Source of the DNA: Actinomycetes bacterium
Lineage (GTDB): Bacteria > Actinomycetota > Actinomycetes > Mycobacteriales > Mycobacteriaceae
Assembly: GCA_029780675.1 (NCBI GenBank)
Contig: JAKOYE010000174.1
Location: 1 to 41,487 of the forward strand
Direction of reading: 5' to 3'
Length of the DNA: 41,487 bases
Numbering within the stretch: the stretch's first letter is position 1; each line of letters opens with the position of its first letter. The notes under the pieces were generated by a model. The model had not been told where the DNA came from. It saw only the letters and a list, made by a program, of their open reading frames with translations, and searched no databases. Both the position numbers and the translations under genes were made by a program. Shown here in pieces: positions 1-9,714 of the stretch.

Positions 1-1
1 A

Positions 2-229
2 GTCGCCCCGTTGCTGGCGGTGGCTGTCGCGTTCGCGCCCACCGCTGCCGCGAACTCCAACGAGATCCGCTGCCTGGACAGTGGCACGGCGAAGGTGTGT
101 GGCAAGCAGGGGCACGCCTCTTTACACGCCAAACCCACACCGCGCAGCCCGCAGGGCGGGCTGTTCAGTTCGCCGTGGCTCCCCGGCTACGGCAAGGGGC
201 ATCTCCCGCCGCTGCTCGCCCTAGACTGA
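2..229 (+). CDS. Small secreted protein, 5' end cut off by window edge
   Basis: The frame is open from base 2 to the TGA at 227-229, so the gene probably begins before the window. The visible 75 residues start with a hydrophobic Ala/Val-rich stretch ending in Ala-Ala-Ala, which looks like the end of a Sec signal peptide. A short mature part follows with two cysteines (RCLD and KVCG) and a Gly/Pro/Leu-rich tail. I do not recognise the family; many mycobacterial small secreted proteins have this build. Its stop overlaps by 9 bp the stop of the convergent gene that follows. The function is unknown. Confidence 0.5.
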   Translation, partial: VAPLLAVAVAFAPTAAANSNEIRCLDSGTAKVCGKQGHASLHAKPTPRSPQGGLFSSPWLPGYGKGHLPPLLALD

Positions 230-553
230 GCCGGCACCTCGTGGCGTTCCCGGACCGTCGGGGTTCATGTCGAAGATCCGGGCATGCATGACCGTACGGC
301 CGCGCAGCGCGGTACGAACCGCACGGTGAAGTCCGTCCTCGAGGTAGATCACCCCGCGCCAGCGCACGGCATGGGGGAACAGGTCGCCGTAGAAGGTGGA
401 GTCCTCGCTCAGCAGCCGGTCCAGCGCGAGCACCGTGGTGGTGGTCACCAGTTCGTCGAGCCGGATCTGGCGCGGCGGAATACGCGCCCAGTCCCGGTAG
501 GTCAGGCCGTGGTCCGGGTAGGGCTTGCCGTCGCGGACGCCCTTGAAGATCAC
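221..553 (-). CDS. Conserved mycobacterial protein, Rv2375-like
   Basis: A 110-residue protein that resembles M. tuberculosis Rv2375 as I remember it, which also lies divergently next to hrcA. Recognisable stretches are FKGVRDGKPYP, the run TTTTVLALDRLLSEDSTFYG, and FPHAVRWRGVIYLEDGLHRA. There is no signal peptide, membrane helix or catalytic motif that I can name, and the function is unknown. The start is GTG at 553. It has no clear Shine-Dalgarno site, but TACCCT (minus strand, 560-565) lies 6 nt upstream, which fits a leaderless transcript. A longer ORF in another frame over the same bases has Arg/Pro/Ala-rich shadow composition and was discarded. Confidence 0.8.
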   Translation of the reverse strand: MIFKGVRDGKPYPDHGLTYRDWARIPPRQIRLDELVTTTTVLALDRLLSEDSTFYGDLFPHAVRWRGVIYLEDGLHRAVRTALRGRTVMHARIFDMNPDGPGTPRGAGSV

Positions 554-598
554 AGGGGAAGGGTAGTCGGCGGACCACCCCGGCCGGCGGTGAGGTCA

Positions 599-625
599 TT
601 GGCACTCGCCGGCTTCAACTGCTAT
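599..625 (+). promoter_or_regulatory. Degenerate CIRCE-like HrcA operator
   Basis: TTGGCACTC (599-607), nine bases, then AACTGCTAT (617-625). The CIRCE consensus is TTAGCACTC-N9-GAGTGCTAA. The left arm matches 8 of 9 bases and the right arm 6 of 9, with the correct 9-base spacer. It lies between the divergent Rv2375-like gene and hrcA, about 50 bp before the hrcA start. That position would allow autoregulation. The weak right arm keeps confidence moderate. Confidence 0.45.
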
Positions 626-674
626 TCCTGCTGCTGGCGCGACGTAAACTGGTCGGGTCAGGAGGTGAAACCGG

Positions 675-1730
675 ATGGCAAGTGCCGAAGAGCGACGTTT
701 CGAGGTGTTGCGGGCCATCGTGGCCGACTTCGTCGCGACCATGGAGCCGATCGGGTCCAAGGCCCTCGTCGAACGCCACAACATCGGGGTGTCCAGTGCG
801 ACGATCCGCAACGATATGGCCGTCCTGGAGGCGGAGGGCTACATCGCCCAGCCGCACACCAGCTCCGGGCGGGTACCCACCGAAAAGGGCTACCGGGAGT
901 TCGTCAACCGCCTCAACGGCGTCAAGCCGCTGTCAGCGCCGGAACGCCGCGCCATCCTGTCCTTTCTGGAATCCGGTGTCGACCTCGACGACGTGCTGCG
1001 ACGGGCGGTGCGACTGCTCGCCCAGCTCACCCGCCAGGTCGCCGTCGTTCAGTACCCGACGTTGTCGGCCTCCACGGTGCGCCACCTGGAGGTCGTCGCT
1101 CTGACCCCGGCCCGGCTGCTCCTGGTCGTCATCACCGACTCCGGTCGGGTGGACCAGCGCATCGTCGAACTCGGCGACACCATCGACGACCACCAGTTGG
1201 CCCAACTGCGAGAACTGCTCGGTCAGGCGCTGGTGGGCAAGAAACTCTCCGCCGCTTCGGTGGCGGTGGCCGATCTGGCCAGTCGGCTCAGCCCTGGCCC
1301 GGACGGCACCCAGCCCAGTGGGCTCGGCAACGCAGTCGGACGTTCGGCGACGGTGCTGCTGGAATCTCTGGTGGAGCACAGCGAGGAACGGCTGGTGATG
1401 GGCGGCACCGCCAACCTCACCCGCAACACCGCGGATTTCGGCGGGTCGCTGAGGTCCGTGCTGGAGGCGCTCGAGGAGCAGGTGGTCGTTCTTCGGTTGC
1501 TGGCGGCCCAGCAGGAGGCCGGTAAGGTGACGGTCCGGATCGGCCACGAGACCGAAGCGGAGGAGATGGCCGGCACGTCGGTGATCACCACCGCCTACGG
1601 CAGTTCGGGAACGGTGTTCGGCGGTATGGGGGTCGTCGGTCCGACCCGAATGGACTATCCCGGAACCATCGCCAATGTCGCGGCCGTTGCGATGTACATC
1701 GGCGAGGTTCTGGGCAATCGCGCTGGCTGA
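675..1730 (+). CDS. hrcA: Heat-inducible transcription repressor HrcA
   Basis: A 351-residue protein of normal length for HrcA, the repressor that binds CIRCE elements and controls groE/dnaK-type heat-shock genes. The N-terminal winged helix includes [11 protein letters not shown] and [15 protein letters not shown] followed by [14 protein letters not shown], a highly conserved HrcA stretch. The middle and C-terminal parts hold the GAF-like dimerisation domain ([19 protein letters not shown] segment near residue 140) and end with the typical [10 protein letters not shown]...[21 protein letters not shown] segment. The ATG at 675 is preceded by a strong AGGAGGTGA at 660. dnaJ2 follows after 30 bp, the usual actinobacterial pairing. 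Confidence 0.97.
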   Translation: MASAEERRFEVLRAIVADFVATMEPIGSKALVERHNIGVSSATIRNDMAVLEAEGYIAQPHTSSGRVPTEKGYREFVNRLNGVKPLSAPERRAILSFLESGVDLDDVLRRAVRLLAQLTRQVAVVQYPTLSASTVRHLEVVALTPARLLLVVITDSGRVDQRIVELGDTIDDHQLAQLRELLGQALVGKKLSAASVAVADLASRLSPGPDGTQPSGLGNAVGRSATVLLESLVEHSEERLVMGGTANLTRNTADFGGSLRSVLEALEEQVVVLRLLAAQQEAGKVTVRIGHETEAEEMAGTSVITTAYGSSGTVFGGMGVVGPTRMDYPGTIANVAAVAMYIGEVLGNRAG

Positions 1731-1760
1731 CGCCAGCCCTGGGCAGGAGAAGGTTCAAGC

Positions 1761-2900
1761 GTGGCACGCGACTACTACGGCTTGCTCGGCGTCAGCAAAG
1801 GCGCCAGCGATGCGGACATCAAACGCGCCTACCGCAGGCTGGCCAGGGAACTGCATCCCGACGTCAACCCCGGCGAGGAGGAGCGATTCAAGGAGATCAG
1901 CACCGCCTACGAGGTGCTGTCCGACCCGGAGAAGCGGCGCATCGTCGATCTGGGCGGCGACCCGTTGGCCAGCGCGGGGCAGTCCGGGGGATTCGCCGGT
2001 TTCGGCGGCCTCGGTGATGTCTTCGAAGCGTTCTTCGGTGGTGGGCCGGGGTCGCGGGGGCCGATCGGTCGGGTGCGCCCCGGGTCGGATTCGCTGCTGC
2101 GGATGCGGCTGACCCTGGAGGACTGCGCCACCGGCGTCACCAAGCAGGTCACCGTCGACACCGCGGTGTTGTGCGATCTCTGCCAGGGGCGCGGGACACA
2201 CGGTGACTCGCGGCCCTCGACCTGTGACATCTGCCGCGGAAGCGGTGAGGTGCAAAGCGTGCAGCGCTCGCTGCTGGGTCAGGTCATGACCTCCCGGCCC
2301 TGCCCGGCATGTGCCGGGGTGGGAGAGGTGATCCACGACCCGTGCCACCGCTGCGGCGGCGACGGACGGGTGCGGGCGCGCCGCGAGATCAGCGTCAAGA
2401 TCCCCGCCGGGGTCGGCGACGGGATGCGGGTGCGACTGGCCGCGCAGGGCGAGGTCGGTCCCGGTGGCGGTCCGGCCGGCGACCTCTACGTGGAGGTGCA
2501 CGAGAAACAGCACGAGGTCTTCGTCCGCGACGGCGACGACCTGCACTGCACCATCACCGTCCCGATGGCCGACGCGGCGCTGGGCGCCGCCGTCACCGTG
2601 CCGGGCATCATCGACGGCGATGCCGAGATCACCATCGCCCCCGGAACCCAGCCCGGTTCGGTGACCACGCTGCGTGGACTCGGGATGCCGCGTCTTCGCT
2701 CGGAGGCCCGCGGCGATCTGCACGCCCACATCGAGGTGGTGGTGCCCACCAAACTCGATGCACGCACCCGGGAACTGCTCGGTGAGATCAAGAGCCGCAG
2801 TGGCGAACAGGCCGCCGTCAAAGCGACCGGGCCGGCCACCTCGACCTCGGGCGGTGGAGGCCTGTTCAGCCGTTTGCGCGAGACCTTCAGCGGGCGCTGA
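1761..2900 (+). CDS. dnaJ2: Chaperone protein DnaJ2
   Basis: A 379-residue type I J-protein, a co-chaperone that stimulates DnaK ATPase. The J domain covers residues 1-70 with the HPD triad at H32-D34. A short Gly/Phe linker ([13 protein letters not shown]) follows. The zinc-binding domain has four CxxCxGxG-type repeats beginning near C138, C155, C181 and C195. The C-terminal substrate-binding domains contain [22 protein letters not shown]. Mycobacteria normally have two DnaJ proteins; linkage to hrcA identifies this one as DnaJ2. The start is GTG at 1761. Confidence 0.96.
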   Translation: MARDYYGLLGVSKGASDADIKRAYRRLARELHPDVNPGEEERFKEISTAYEVLSDPEKRRIVDLGGDPLASAGQSGGFAGFGGLGDVFEAFFGGGPGSRGPIGRVRPGSDSLLRMRLTLEDCATGVTKQVTVDTAVLCDLCQGRGTHGDSRPSTCDICRGSGEVQSVQRSLLGQVMTSRPCPACAGVGEVIHDPCHRCGGDGRVRARREISVKIPAGVGDGMRVRLAAQGEVGPGGGPAGDLYVEVHEKQHEVFVRDGDDLHCTITVPMADAALGAAVTVPGIIDGDAEITIAPGTQPGSVTTLRGLGMPRLRSEARGDLHAHIEVVVPTKLDARTRELLGEIKSRSGEQAAVKATGPATSTSGGGGLFSRLRETFSGR

Positions 2901-2909
2901 TCCCGCCCG

Positions 2910-3656
2910 GTGGTCGCGACACTGTTCTACGTGGAGTCCGTCCCGGCCGCGGGCGAACTGGTCACCGTCGACGGGGACGAGGGTTTCCACGCCGCCACGG
3001 TGCGCCGGATCCGTCCCGGCGAGGCGCTGGCACTTTCCGACGGGGCCGGAGCCCTGGCCGATTGCGTCGTGGACACCGTCGGGAAACGTTCGGTGACCGC
3101 CCGGGTCGTCCATCGCCGGACGGTGCCCCCGTTGCGTCCGCCGGTGACGGTGGTGCAGGCGATCCCCAAATCCGAACGTTCCGAACTGGCGGTGGAATTG
3201 GCCACCGAGGCCGGTGCCGACGCCATCGTGGCCTGGCAGGCCGAACGGTGCGTCGCCCGCTGGGACGGCGAGCGAGTGGAGAAGGGTCTGCGCCGTTGGC
3301 GGGCCGTCGCGCGGTCGGCCGCCCGGCAGTCCCGCCGGCCCCGCATCCCGGCGATCACCGGCCCGATGTCCACCCCGGAACTACTCGCCCGGGTCGCCGA
3401 CTGGCGCGCCGGCGGGGCCCTCGTGTTGGCGTTGCACGAGTCGGCGGCCGAGCCGTTGCCGAGCATGTGCGCCGGTCAGCCGGATTCGGTCGTCATCCTG
3501 GTGGGTCCGGAAGGGGGTATCAGCGACGCCGAGATCGATGGCCTGGTCGCGGCCGGCGCCGCGGCGGTGCGTCTCGGCCCCACCGTGCTGCGCACCTCGA
3601 CCGCCGCGGCGGTGGCCCTCGGCGCGATCGGTGTGCTCACCCCGCGCTGGCGGTAG
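2910..3656 (+). CDS. rsmE: 16S rRNA (uracil-1498-N3)-methyltransferase RsmE
   Basis: A 248-residue SPOUT-class methyltransferase that methylates U1498 of 16S rRNA using SAM. Diagnostic segments are [20 protein letters not shown] and [19 protein letters not shown] in the middle, and the C-terminal trefoil-knot motifs [15 protein letters not shown] and [17 protein letters not shown]. An N-terminal PUA-like domain carries [17 protein letters not shown]. The start is GTG at 2910, only 9 bp after the dnaJ2 stop, so it is probably cotranscribed with dnaJ2. Length and order match the M. tuberculosis locus. Confidence 0.95.
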   Translation: MVATLFYVESVPAAGELVTVDGDEGFHAATVRRIRPGEALALSDGAGALADCVVDTVGKRSVTARVVHRRTVPPLRPPVTVVQAIPKSERSELAVELATEAGADAIVAWQAERCVARWDGERVEKGLRRWRAVARSAARQSRRPRIPAITGPMSTPELLARVADWRAGGALVLALHESAAEPLPSMCAGQPDSVVILVGPEGGISDAEIDGLVAAGAAAVRLGPTVLRTSTAAAVALGAIGVLTPRWR

Positions 3657-3659
3657 AAT
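3654..3659 (+). promoter_or_regulatory. Possible -10 element ahead of phoH
   Basis: TAGAAT fits the mycobacterial TANNAT -10 pattern and overlaps the rsmE stop codon, 44 bp before the chosen phoH start. No convincing -35 is visible. It may give phoH and the genes after it their own promoter inside the long operon. Confidence 0.3.
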
Positions 3660-3702
3660 CCACCTATTCGTACGGACCGGTGAACCCGGAGGAAGCAGGC
3701 AC

Positions 3703-4731
3703 GTGACGCCCCGCGAACCGACCGCTGCCGTGCCGGTACGCAGCACGATGACTGTCCCGCCGGAACTCATCGCGGGCCTGCTGGGTTCGGCCGATCAGAA
3801 TCTGCGGGCCCTCGAGGTCGGTCTTGCCGCTGAGATTCACGTCCGCGGCAACGCCGTGAACCTGTCCGGCGCGGCCGGGGACGTTGCCCTGGCCGAACGG
3901 GTGATCTCGGAGTTGGTGGCCATCCTGAGCGGCGGTCAGACGCTGTCGCCGGACACCGTGCGCCGCAGCATCGCGATGGTTTCCGGCACCGACAACGCCT
4001 CGCCGGCCGAGGTCCTCACCCTCGACATCCTGTCCCGGCGTGGCAAGACCATCCGGCCAAAGACTCTGAACCAGAAGCGTTACGTCGATTCCATCGACAC
4101 CAACACGATCGTCTTCGGCATCGGTCCGGCCGGCACCGGCAAGACCTATCTGGCGATGGCGAAGGCTGTCCAGGCGTTGCAGACCAAACAGGTCAACCGG
4201 ATCATCCTGACCCGCCCCGCGGTGGAAGCCGGTGAGCGGCTTGGCTTCCTGCCCGGGACGTTGAGCGAGAAGATCGACCCGTACCTGCGGCCGTTGTACG
4301 ACGCATTGCACGACATGATGGACCCTGAGGCGATCCCGAAGTTGATGGCCGCGGGTGTGATCGAGGTCGCTCCGCTCGGGTATATGCGGGGTAGAACCAT
4401 CAACGATTCCTTCATCATCCTCGACGAGGCTCAGAACACCACCGCCGAGCAGATGAAGATGTTCCTCACCCGTCTGGGTTTCGGTTCGAAAATCGTTGTC
4501 ACCGGGGACATCACCCAGGTAGACCTGCCGGGTGGGTCGCAATCCGGCCTGCGGGCGGTGATGACCATCCTGGACGGGATCGACGATATCCACTTCGCCG
4601 AACTCACCAGCTCCGATGTGGTTCGGCACCGACTGGTCTCTGAGATCGTCGATGCCTACGCGAAGTCCGAACACAGGTCCGAACAACAGTCCGGTCTGAG
4701 CCGGACCCAACGCCGGTCGCCCCGGCGATAG
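3703..4731 (+). CDS. phoH: PhoH-like P-loop ATPase
   Basis: A PhoH-family protein of 342 residues from the GTG at 3703. The ORF is open further upstream inside rsmE, but this GTG has GGAGGA at 3688-3693 and gives the normal family length. The N-terminal KH-like part is followed by the P-loop GPAGTGKT (residues 141-148) and by LDEAQNTT near residue 240 (Walker B). [26 protein letters not shown] and [17 protein letters not shown] are PhoH signatures. PhoH proteins bind and hydrolyse ATP and have been linked to RNA helicase and ribonuclease activity. Linkage to ybeY and era is very common in bacteria and suggests a role in RNA or ribosome quality control. Confidence 0.94.
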   Translation: MTPREPTAAVPVRSTMTVPPELIAGLLGSADQNLRALEVGLAAEIHVRGNAVNLSGAAGDVALAERVISELVAILSGGQTLSPDTVRRSIAMVSGTDNASPAEVLTLDILSRRGKTIRPKTLNQKRYVDSIDTNTIVFGIGPAGTGKTYLAMAKAVQALQTKQVNRIILTRPAVEAGERLGFLPGTLSEKIDPYLRPLYDALHDMMDPEAIPKLMAAGVIEVAPLGYMRGRTINDSFIILDEAQNTTAEQMKMFLTRLGFGSKIVVTGDITQVDLPGGSQSGLRAVMTILDGIDDIHFAELTSSDVVRHRLVSEIVDAYAKSEHRSEQQSGLSRTQRRSPRR

Positions 4732-4747
4732 GACGGCGAATCAGCGA

Positions 4748-5284
4748 ATGAGTATCGAAGTTTCCAACGAGTCGGGTCTCGACGTTTCCGAGGAAGAGCT
4801 GATCAGCGTCGCCCGGTTCGTCATCCGCAAGATGAACGTCAACCCGGCCGCTGAACTCTCGATGGTCCTGCTGGACCTGCCTGCCATGGCCGACTTGCAC
4901 ATGCGCTGGATGGACCTGCCCGGTCCGACCGACGTGATGAGTTTCCCGATGGACGAGCTGGAGCCGGGCGGCCGGCCCGATGCGCCGGAGCCCGGCCCGT
5001 CGATGCTGGGCGACATCGTGCTGTGCCCGCAGTTCGCCGCCGAGCAGGCCGCGGCGGCCGGCCACACCCTGGGTCAGGAACTGGCCCTGCTGACCGTGCA
5101 CGGAGTGCTGCATCTGCTGGGATACGACCACGCGGAGCCCGAAGAAGAGAAGGAGATGTTCGCCCTGCAGCGTCAATTACTTGAGGAGTGGGTCGCCGAT
5201 CAGGTCCGAGCCTATCACTCCGACCGTCAGGCGGAGAAGGATCGGCGGCTGCTCGACAAGTCCCGGTTCTTCGATCAGCCGTGA
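4748..5284 (+). CDS. ybeY: Endoribonuclease YbeY (rRNA maturation)
   Basis: A 178-residue YbeY-family metalloenzyme involved in 16S rRNA 3'-end maturation and 70S ribosome quality control. The zinc-binding signature [11 protein letters not shown] is present, with H118, H122 and H128 as expected ligands. [11 protein letters not shown], also typical of the family, lies upstream. It starts with ATG 16 bp after the phoH stop. Its TGA overlaps the GTG start of the next gene (GTGA), so translational coupling is likely. Confidence 0.96.
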   Translation: MSIEVSNESGLDVSEEELISVARFVIRKMNVNPAAELSMVLLDLPAMADLHMRWMDLPGPTDVMSFPMDELEPGGRPDAPEPGPSMLGDIVLCPQFAAEQAAAAGHTLGQELALLTVHGVLHLLGYDHAEPEEEKEMFALQRQLLEEWVADQVRAYHSDRQAEKDRRLLDKSRFFDQP

Positions 5285-6573
5285 GTGATCTGGCGTCGCT
5301 GGTCGGCGCAATCGCACTGATTCTGCTCGGCGGTTTGTTCGCGGCCATCGATGCCGCCATCGGCACCGTCTCGACCGCGCGGGTCGCCGAACTGGTGCGC
5401 GACGAACGGCCCGGGGCGGCGCGCCTGTCCAAGGTCATCGCCGAACGCCCGCGGTATGTCAATCTCGTTGTCCTGCTGCGTATCGCGTGCGAGATGGCCG
5501 CTACTGTGCTGCTGGTCGGTCATCTGTACGGGCGGCTGCCGTTCACCTGGGTGCTGGTGGTGGCCGCGGCCATCATGACGATCATCAGCTTCGTGTTCGT
5601 CGGCGTCGGTCCCCGGACCCTGGGACGACAGAACGCCTACTCGATCGCGCTGGCGTCGGCACTTCCGCTGCAGGCGATTTCGGTGCTGCTGGCACCGCTG
5701 AGCCGGCTGCTGGTCCTGCTCGGCAATGCGCTCACGCCGGGTCGGGGTTTCCGCAACGGCCCGTTCGCCTCCGAGGTCGAACTGCGCGAGGTCGTCGACC
5801 TGGCGGGCCAGCGCGGGGTGGTGGACGACGAGGAGCGGCGGATGATCCAGTCCGTCTTCGAGCTCGGCGACACCCCGGCCCGCGAGGTGATGGTGCCGCG
5901 CACCGAGATGGTCTGGATCGAGTCTGACAAGACGGCCGGGCAGGCGACGTCACTGGCGGTGCGCAGCGGCCACTCCCGGATCCCGGTCATCGGGGACAAC
6001 GTCGACGACATCGTCGGTGTCATCTATCTGAAGGATCTGGTCCGCCGCACCTACTACTCGCTCAACGGCGGCCGGGACACCCTGGTCGCGGAGGTGATGC
6101 GTCCGGCGGTGTTCATCCCGGACTCCAAACGCCTCGACGACCTGCTGCGGGAGATGCAGCGCGACCGCATCCACATGGCGCTGCTGGTCGACGAGTACGG
6201 GGCCACCGCCGGTCTGGTGACTATCGAGGACGTCCTGGAGGAGATCGTCGGCGAGATCGCCGACGAGTACGACACCGACGAGGTCGCACCGGTGGAAGAC
6301 CTCGGCGACAACGTCTTCCGGGTCTCGGCCCGGCTGCCCATCGAGGACGTCGGCGAACTTTTCGGTGTCGAGTTCGACGACGACCTCGACGTCGACACCG
6401 TGGGCGGCCTGCTTGCCCTCAAATTGGGCCGCGTGCCACTGCCCGGAGCGGACGTGTCCGCGTACGGACTTCGGTTGCGCGCCGAGGGCGGCCCAGACCC
6501 GCGCGGCCGACTCCGGATCGGCACGGTGCTGGTGCGCCGCGAACAGCCCGCCGAAGAAGCGGCCGAGACGTGA
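5281..6573 (+). CDS. CNNM/CorC-type membrane protein with CBS pair (Rv2366c-like)
   Basis: A 430-residue protein from the GTG at 5281, which overlaps the ybeY stop; the frame is open further upstream but that would lie inside ybeY. The N-terminal DUF21 domain has about four hydrophobic helices within residues 1-150. A CBS pair follows, with VPRTEMVWI...[22 protein letters not shown] and [28 protein letters not shown]. The C-terminal CorC_HlyC domain lies around residues 340-420. Such proteins are implicated in Mg2+/Co2+ efflux or homeostasis. The older label hemolysin-like is misleading. Its stop overlaps the era start by 4 bp. Confidence 0.93.
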   Translation: MSDLASLVGAIALILLGGLFAAIDAAIGTVSTARVAELVRDERPGAARLSKVIAERPRYVNLVVLLRIACEMAATVLLVGHLYGRLPFTWVLVVAAAIMTIISFVFVGVGPRTLGRQNAYSIALASALPLQAISVLLAPLSRLLVLLGNALTPGRGFRNGPFASEVELREVVDLAGQRGVVDDEERRMIQSVFELGDTPAREVMVPRTEMVWIESDKTAGQATSLAVRSGHSRIPVIGDNVDDIVGVIYLKDLVRRTYYSLNGGRDTLVAEVMRPAVFIPDSKRLDDLLREMQRDRIHMALLVDEYGATAGLVTIEDVLEEIVGEIADEYDTDEVAPVEDLGDNVFRVSARLPIEDVGELFGVEFDDDLDVDTVGGLLALKLGRVPLPGADVSAYGLRLRAEGGPDPRGRLRIGTVLVRREQPAEEAAET

Positions 6574-7484
6574 CCACCGAGTTCCGATCCGGGTTCGTCT
6601 GCCTGGTCGGCCGCCCCAACACCGGGAAGTCGACGCTGACCAACGCCCTGGTGGGGGAGAAGGTCGCCATCACCTCGAACCGGCCGCAGACCACCCGGCA
6701 CACCATCCGCGGGATCGTGCACCGCGAGGACTTTCAGATCGTGCTGGTCGACACCCCCGGATTGCACCGTCCACGCACACTGCTCGGCAAGCGGCTCAAC
6801 GATCTTGTGCGCGACACCTACGGCGAGGTCGACGTGATCGGCCTGTGTATTCCCGCCGATGAGGGAATCGGGCCGGGGGACAGGTGGATTCACGAGCAGA
6901 TTCGCGCGGTGGCGCCCCGCACCACCCTGGTCGTCATCGTCACCAAGATCGACAAGGTGCCCAAGGACCGGGTCGCCGCGCAACTCGTCGCGGCCGGGGA
7001 ACTGGCTCCCGACGCCGCGGCGATCGTGCCGGTTTCGGCCGCCACCGGTGCGCAGGTCGACGTCCTGACCGAGGTGCTCGCCGGTCAGCTGCCGCCCGGC
7101 CCGGCGTTCTATCCCGATGGGGAACTCACCGACGAGCCCGAAGAGGTTCTGATGGCGGAGCTGATCCGGGAGGCCGCGCTCGAGGGGGTGCGCGACGAGT
7201 TGCCGCACTCGTTGGCCGTGGTGATCGACGAGGTCAACCCCCGGGAGGGGCGCACCGAGGAGCAGGGCGAGCTGATCGACGTCCACGCGATTCTCTATGT
7301 GGAGCGGGACAGCCAGAAAGGCATCGTGATCGGCCGCGGCGGGGCCAGGCTCAAGGAGGTCGGCAGCACCGCCCGCCGGCAGATCGAGAAGCTGCTCGGC
7401 ACCAAGGTGTATCTGGATCTGCGGGTCAAGGTGGCCAAGAACTGGCAGCAGGATCCCAAACAGCTCGGTCGGCTGGGCTTCTAG
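6570..7484 (+). CDS. era: GTPase Era
   Basis: A 304-residue GTPase that binds the 3' end of 16S rRNA during 30S assembly. G1 is GRPNTGKS (residues 14-21), the G2 region is [11 protein letters not shown]3 is DTPG (about residue 61) and G4 is TKID (125-128). The C-terminal KH domain carries [20 protein letters not shown] and ends with [14 protein letters not shown]. The start is GTG at 6570 inside the stop of the preceding gene. In M. tuberculosis amiA2 separates era from recO; here only 64 bp lie between them and nothing is visible in that gap. Confidence 0.97.
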   Translation: MTTEFRSGFVCLVGRPNTGKSTLTNALVGEKVAITSNRPQTTRHTIRGIVHREDFQIVLVDTPGLHRPRTLLGKRLNDLVRDTYGEVDVIGLCIPADEGIGPGDRWIHEQIRAVAPRTTLVVIVTKIDKVPKDRVAAQLVAAGELAPDAAAIVPVSAATGAQVDVLTEVLAGQLPPGPAFYPDGELTDEPEEVLMAELIREAALEGVRDELPHSLAVVIDEVNPREGRTEEQGELIDVHAILYVERDSQKGIVIGRGGARLKEVGSTARRQIEKLLGTKVYLDLRVKVAKNWQQDPKQLGRLGF

Positions 7485-7548
7485 TCGGGCAGCCGGATCG
7501 AGAGTGTCAGTCCGCGAGGTTGTCGCCGCGTGATGCCACACTGGTCGG

Positions 7549-8358
7549 ATGCGGCTGTATCGGGACCGGGCGGTCGTGCTGCGCCAGCACAAGCTCGGCG
7601 AAGCCGACCGCATCGTCACCCTGCTCACCCGTGAGCATGGCCTGGTCCGCGCGGTCGCCAAGGGCGTACGGCGCACCCGCAGCAAGTTCGGCTCCCGGCT
7701 GGAACCGTTCGCCCATATCGACGTCCAATTGCACCCGGGCCGCAACCTCGACATCGTCACCCAGGTGGTGTCCATCGACGCGTTCGCCACCGACATCGTC
7801 AGCGACTACGGCCGGTACACCTGCGCGTGCGCCATCCTGGAGACCGCGGAGCGGATCTCCGGTGAGGAACGTGCCCCGGTCCCGGCGTTGCACCGGCTCA
7901 CCGTCGGTGCGCTGCGCGCCGTTGCCGACGGCGCCCGGCCGCGGGAGCTGGTGCTCGACGCCTACCTGCTGCGTGCCATGGGTATCGCCGGCTGGGCGCC
8001 GGCCCTGACCGAGTGCGCGCGCTGCGCCGCTCCCGGCCCGCACCGGGCCTTCCACATCGGTGCGGGTGGCAGCGTCTGCCTGCATTGCCGGCCCTCCGGG
8101 TCGGTCACCCCGCCCCAGGCGGTGCTCGACCTGATGTCCGCGCTCTACGACGGTGACTGGGCGGCTGCCGAGGCGTCGTCGGCCTCCCACCGCGGGCAGG
8201 CCAGCGGGTTGGTGGCCGCACATCTGCAATGGCATCTGGAACGCCAATTGAGAACCTTGCGGCTCGTCGAGCGGGTCCACTCTCAACCGACCGAACTCTT
8301 CAGGCAGGATGTCCCCCATGGCGATGGACCGGGTGGCCAGCTCCTGGCGGGGGGCTGA
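7549..8358 (+). CDS. recO: DNA repair protein RecO
   Basis: A 269-residue recombination mediator of the RecF pathway that helps load RecA on gapped DNA. The N-terminal OB fold has [18 protein letters not shown] and [18 protein letters not shown] zinc site is formed by C156/C159 and C177/C180. The C-terminal helices end with [14 protein letters not shown]. It starts with ATG at 7549. The last 50 bp overlap the beginning of the next gene in another frame. Confidence 0.94.
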   Translation: MRLYRDRAVVLRQHKLGEADRIVTLLTREHGLVRAVAKGVRRTRSKFGSRLEPFAHIDVQLHPGRNLDIVTQVVSIDAFATDIVSDYGRYTCACAILETAERISGEERAPVPALHRLTVGALRAVADGARPRELVLDAYLLRAMGIAGWAPALTECARCAAPGPHRAFHIGAGGSVCLHCRPSGSVTPPQAVLDLMSALYDGDWAAAEASSASHRGQASGLVAAHLQWHLERQLRTLRLVERVHSQPTELFRQDVPHGDGPGGQLLAGG

Positions 8359-9232
8359 GCGCAGGCGCAGGGAGGCATTCCCCCAGCTTTCCCCGGCGCC
8401 TGAGGACTACCCGATCTTCCCCGACACCTCCACCTGGCCGGTGGTATTCCCCGAGTTGCCCGCCCCGCCCGGCGGCGGCCCGCGCCGGCCACCGCAGCAT
8501 CCGTCGCGAGCCGTCCCGCCGGCCATCCCGGCCGACCAGATGCCCCGACACGTGGCCATCGTGATGGACGGCAACGGCCGCTGGGCCACCCAGCGCGGCC
8601 TGAGCCGCACCGAGGGGCACAAGATGGGCGAGGCGGTGCTCATCGACATCACGTGCGGCGCCATCGAAATCGGCATCAAACACCTCAGTGTGTACGCGTT
8701 CTCCACCGAGAACTGGCGGCGCAGCGCCGACGAGGTGCGATTCCTGATGGGCTTCAACCGCGAGGTGGTACGCCGGCGCCGGGAGAACCTCGACATCATG
8801 GGCGTGAACATGCGGTGGGTAGGTTCCCGCGCCCGCATGTGGCGAAGCGTGATCAAGGAGTTCGACATCGCCGAGCAGATGACGGTCGGCAACGACGTCA
8901 TCACGGTGAACTACTGCGTGAACTATGGCGGACGTGCCGAGATCGCCGAAGCCGCGCGCACCATCGCCCGCGAGGCCGCGGCCGGCCGGATCGACCCGGA
9001 ACGGGTCAATGAGCGGACGATCACCGAGCACCTGCACCGGCCCGACATCCCCGACGTCGACCTCTTCATCCGAACCTCGGGGGAGCAGCGGGCGAGCAAC
9101 TTCATGCTGTGGCAGGCGGCCTACGCGGAATACGTCTTCCAGGACAAGCTCTGGCCGGACTACGACCGGCGTGATCTGTGGGCGGCCTGCGAGGAGTACG
9201 TACACCGTAACCGCCGCTTCGGCAGCGCCTAG
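8309..9232 (+). CDS. uppS: Long-chain (decaprenyl) cis-prenyl diphosphate synthase
   Basis: A 307-residue cis-prenyltransferase equivalent to M. tuberculosis Rv2361c, which makes decaprenyl diphosphate, the precursor of the lipid carrier used for peptidoglycan, arabinogalactan and LAM synthesis. Catalytic MDGNGRW (D87) and the IPP-binding [15 protein letters not shown] (from about residue 255) are intact, as are [10 protein letters not shown] and the C-terminal WPDYD. About 75 Pro-rich residues precede the catalytic core, as in other mycobacterial forms. The start at 8309 lies inside recO; ATG at 8318 is an alternative. Confidence 0.95.
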   Translation: MSPMAMDRVASSWRGAERRRREAFPQLSPAPEDYPIFPDTSTWPVVFPELPAPPGGGPRRPPQHPSRAVPPAIPADQMPRHVAIVMDGNGRWATQRGLSRTEGHKMGEAVLIDITCGAIEIGIKHLSVYAFSTENWRRSADEVRFLMGFNREVVRRRRENLDIMGVNMRWVGSRARMWRSVIKEFDIAEQMTVGNDVITVNYCVNYGGRAEIAEAARTIAREAAAGRIDPERVNERTITEHLHRPDIPDVDLFIRTSGEQRASNFMLWQAAYAEYVFQDKLWPDYDRRDLWAACEEYVHRNRRFGSA

Positions 9233-9239
9233 CCAGTCG

Positions 9240-9620
9240 ATGACCATGGATCTCCGCCGCACCCTGGCCGCCGTCATGCCGGTGCAGGCCGAGGACGACG
9301 GCGCGCTCACGGTTCGCCACGACGGCACGGTGGCCTCGCTGCGCACCGTGACGATCGCCGACGGCCTCGAGATGGTGTCGATCACCCAGGTGTTGGCCTG
9401 GGATCTTCCGGTCAACGCCGATCTACGCAAACGCGTTGCCGCCCAGGCGAACTCGACAATGCTCGGCACCGTGACCATGTCCGAGCAGCCCGGTCGGCGG
9501 GCCGACGTGATGCTGCGCTACAACTTCCCGGGTGGTGGTCTGAGCGAGTCCGCACTGCAGACCCTGGTGCTGATGGTGCTCGACACCGGCGCGCAGGTGC
9601 GCCGATCTCTGCAGGGCTGA
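9240..9620 (+). CDS. Conserved hypothetical protein, Rv2360c-like
   Basis: A 126-residue protein from ATG at 9240, 7 bp after the uppS stop; ATG at 9246 is also possible. The open frame runs further back inside uppS, but that part is a shadow. Segments such as LEMVSITQVLAWDLPVNADLR and DVMLRYNFPGGGLSESAL give an alternating pattern that may form a small sensory-type or chaperone-like alpha/beta fold. No catalytic motif is visible. The place between the decaprenyl synthase and furB matches M. tuberculosis Rv2360c, of unknown function. Confidence 0.8.
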   Translation: MTMDLRRTLAAVMPVQAEDDGALTVRHDGTVASLRTVTIADGLEMVSITQVLAWDLPVNADLRKRVAAQANSTMLGTVTMSEQPGRRADVMLRYNFPGGGLSESALQTLVLMVLDTGAQVRRSLQG

Positions 9621-9622
9621 CC

Positions 9623-9714
9623 GCGGCAGGGCCGCTCAGGCCGACTGCGGCAGGGCCGCTCCGGCCGACTTGCGGCAGGGCCGCTCAGGTCGACTTGCGG
9701 CGGGGCCGCTCAGG
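9623..9714. repeat. Four tandem 24-25 bp hairpin units between convergent genes
   Basis: Units start at 9623, 9647, 9672 and 9697. The core GCGGCAGGGCCGC is a self-complementary hairpin (GCGGC/GCCGC with a 3-base loop). In the fourth unit the loop is GGG and the unit is cut short after CTCAGG, which includes the furB stop codon. The array fills the entire gap between the Rv2360c-like gene and furB and could act as a bidirectional terminator. No T-run follows, so intrinsic termination is uncertain. Confidence 0.85.

Noticed and set aside
1755..3113. 452-codon minus-strand ORF over dnaJ2
   Set aside because: His/Gly/Asp-rich shadow without domain features; DnaJ2 and RsmE on the plus strand explain the region.
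9623..9714. CRISPR or insertion-sequence ends
   Set aside because: Units abut, contain internal hairpins, and no cas or transposase gene is nearby.
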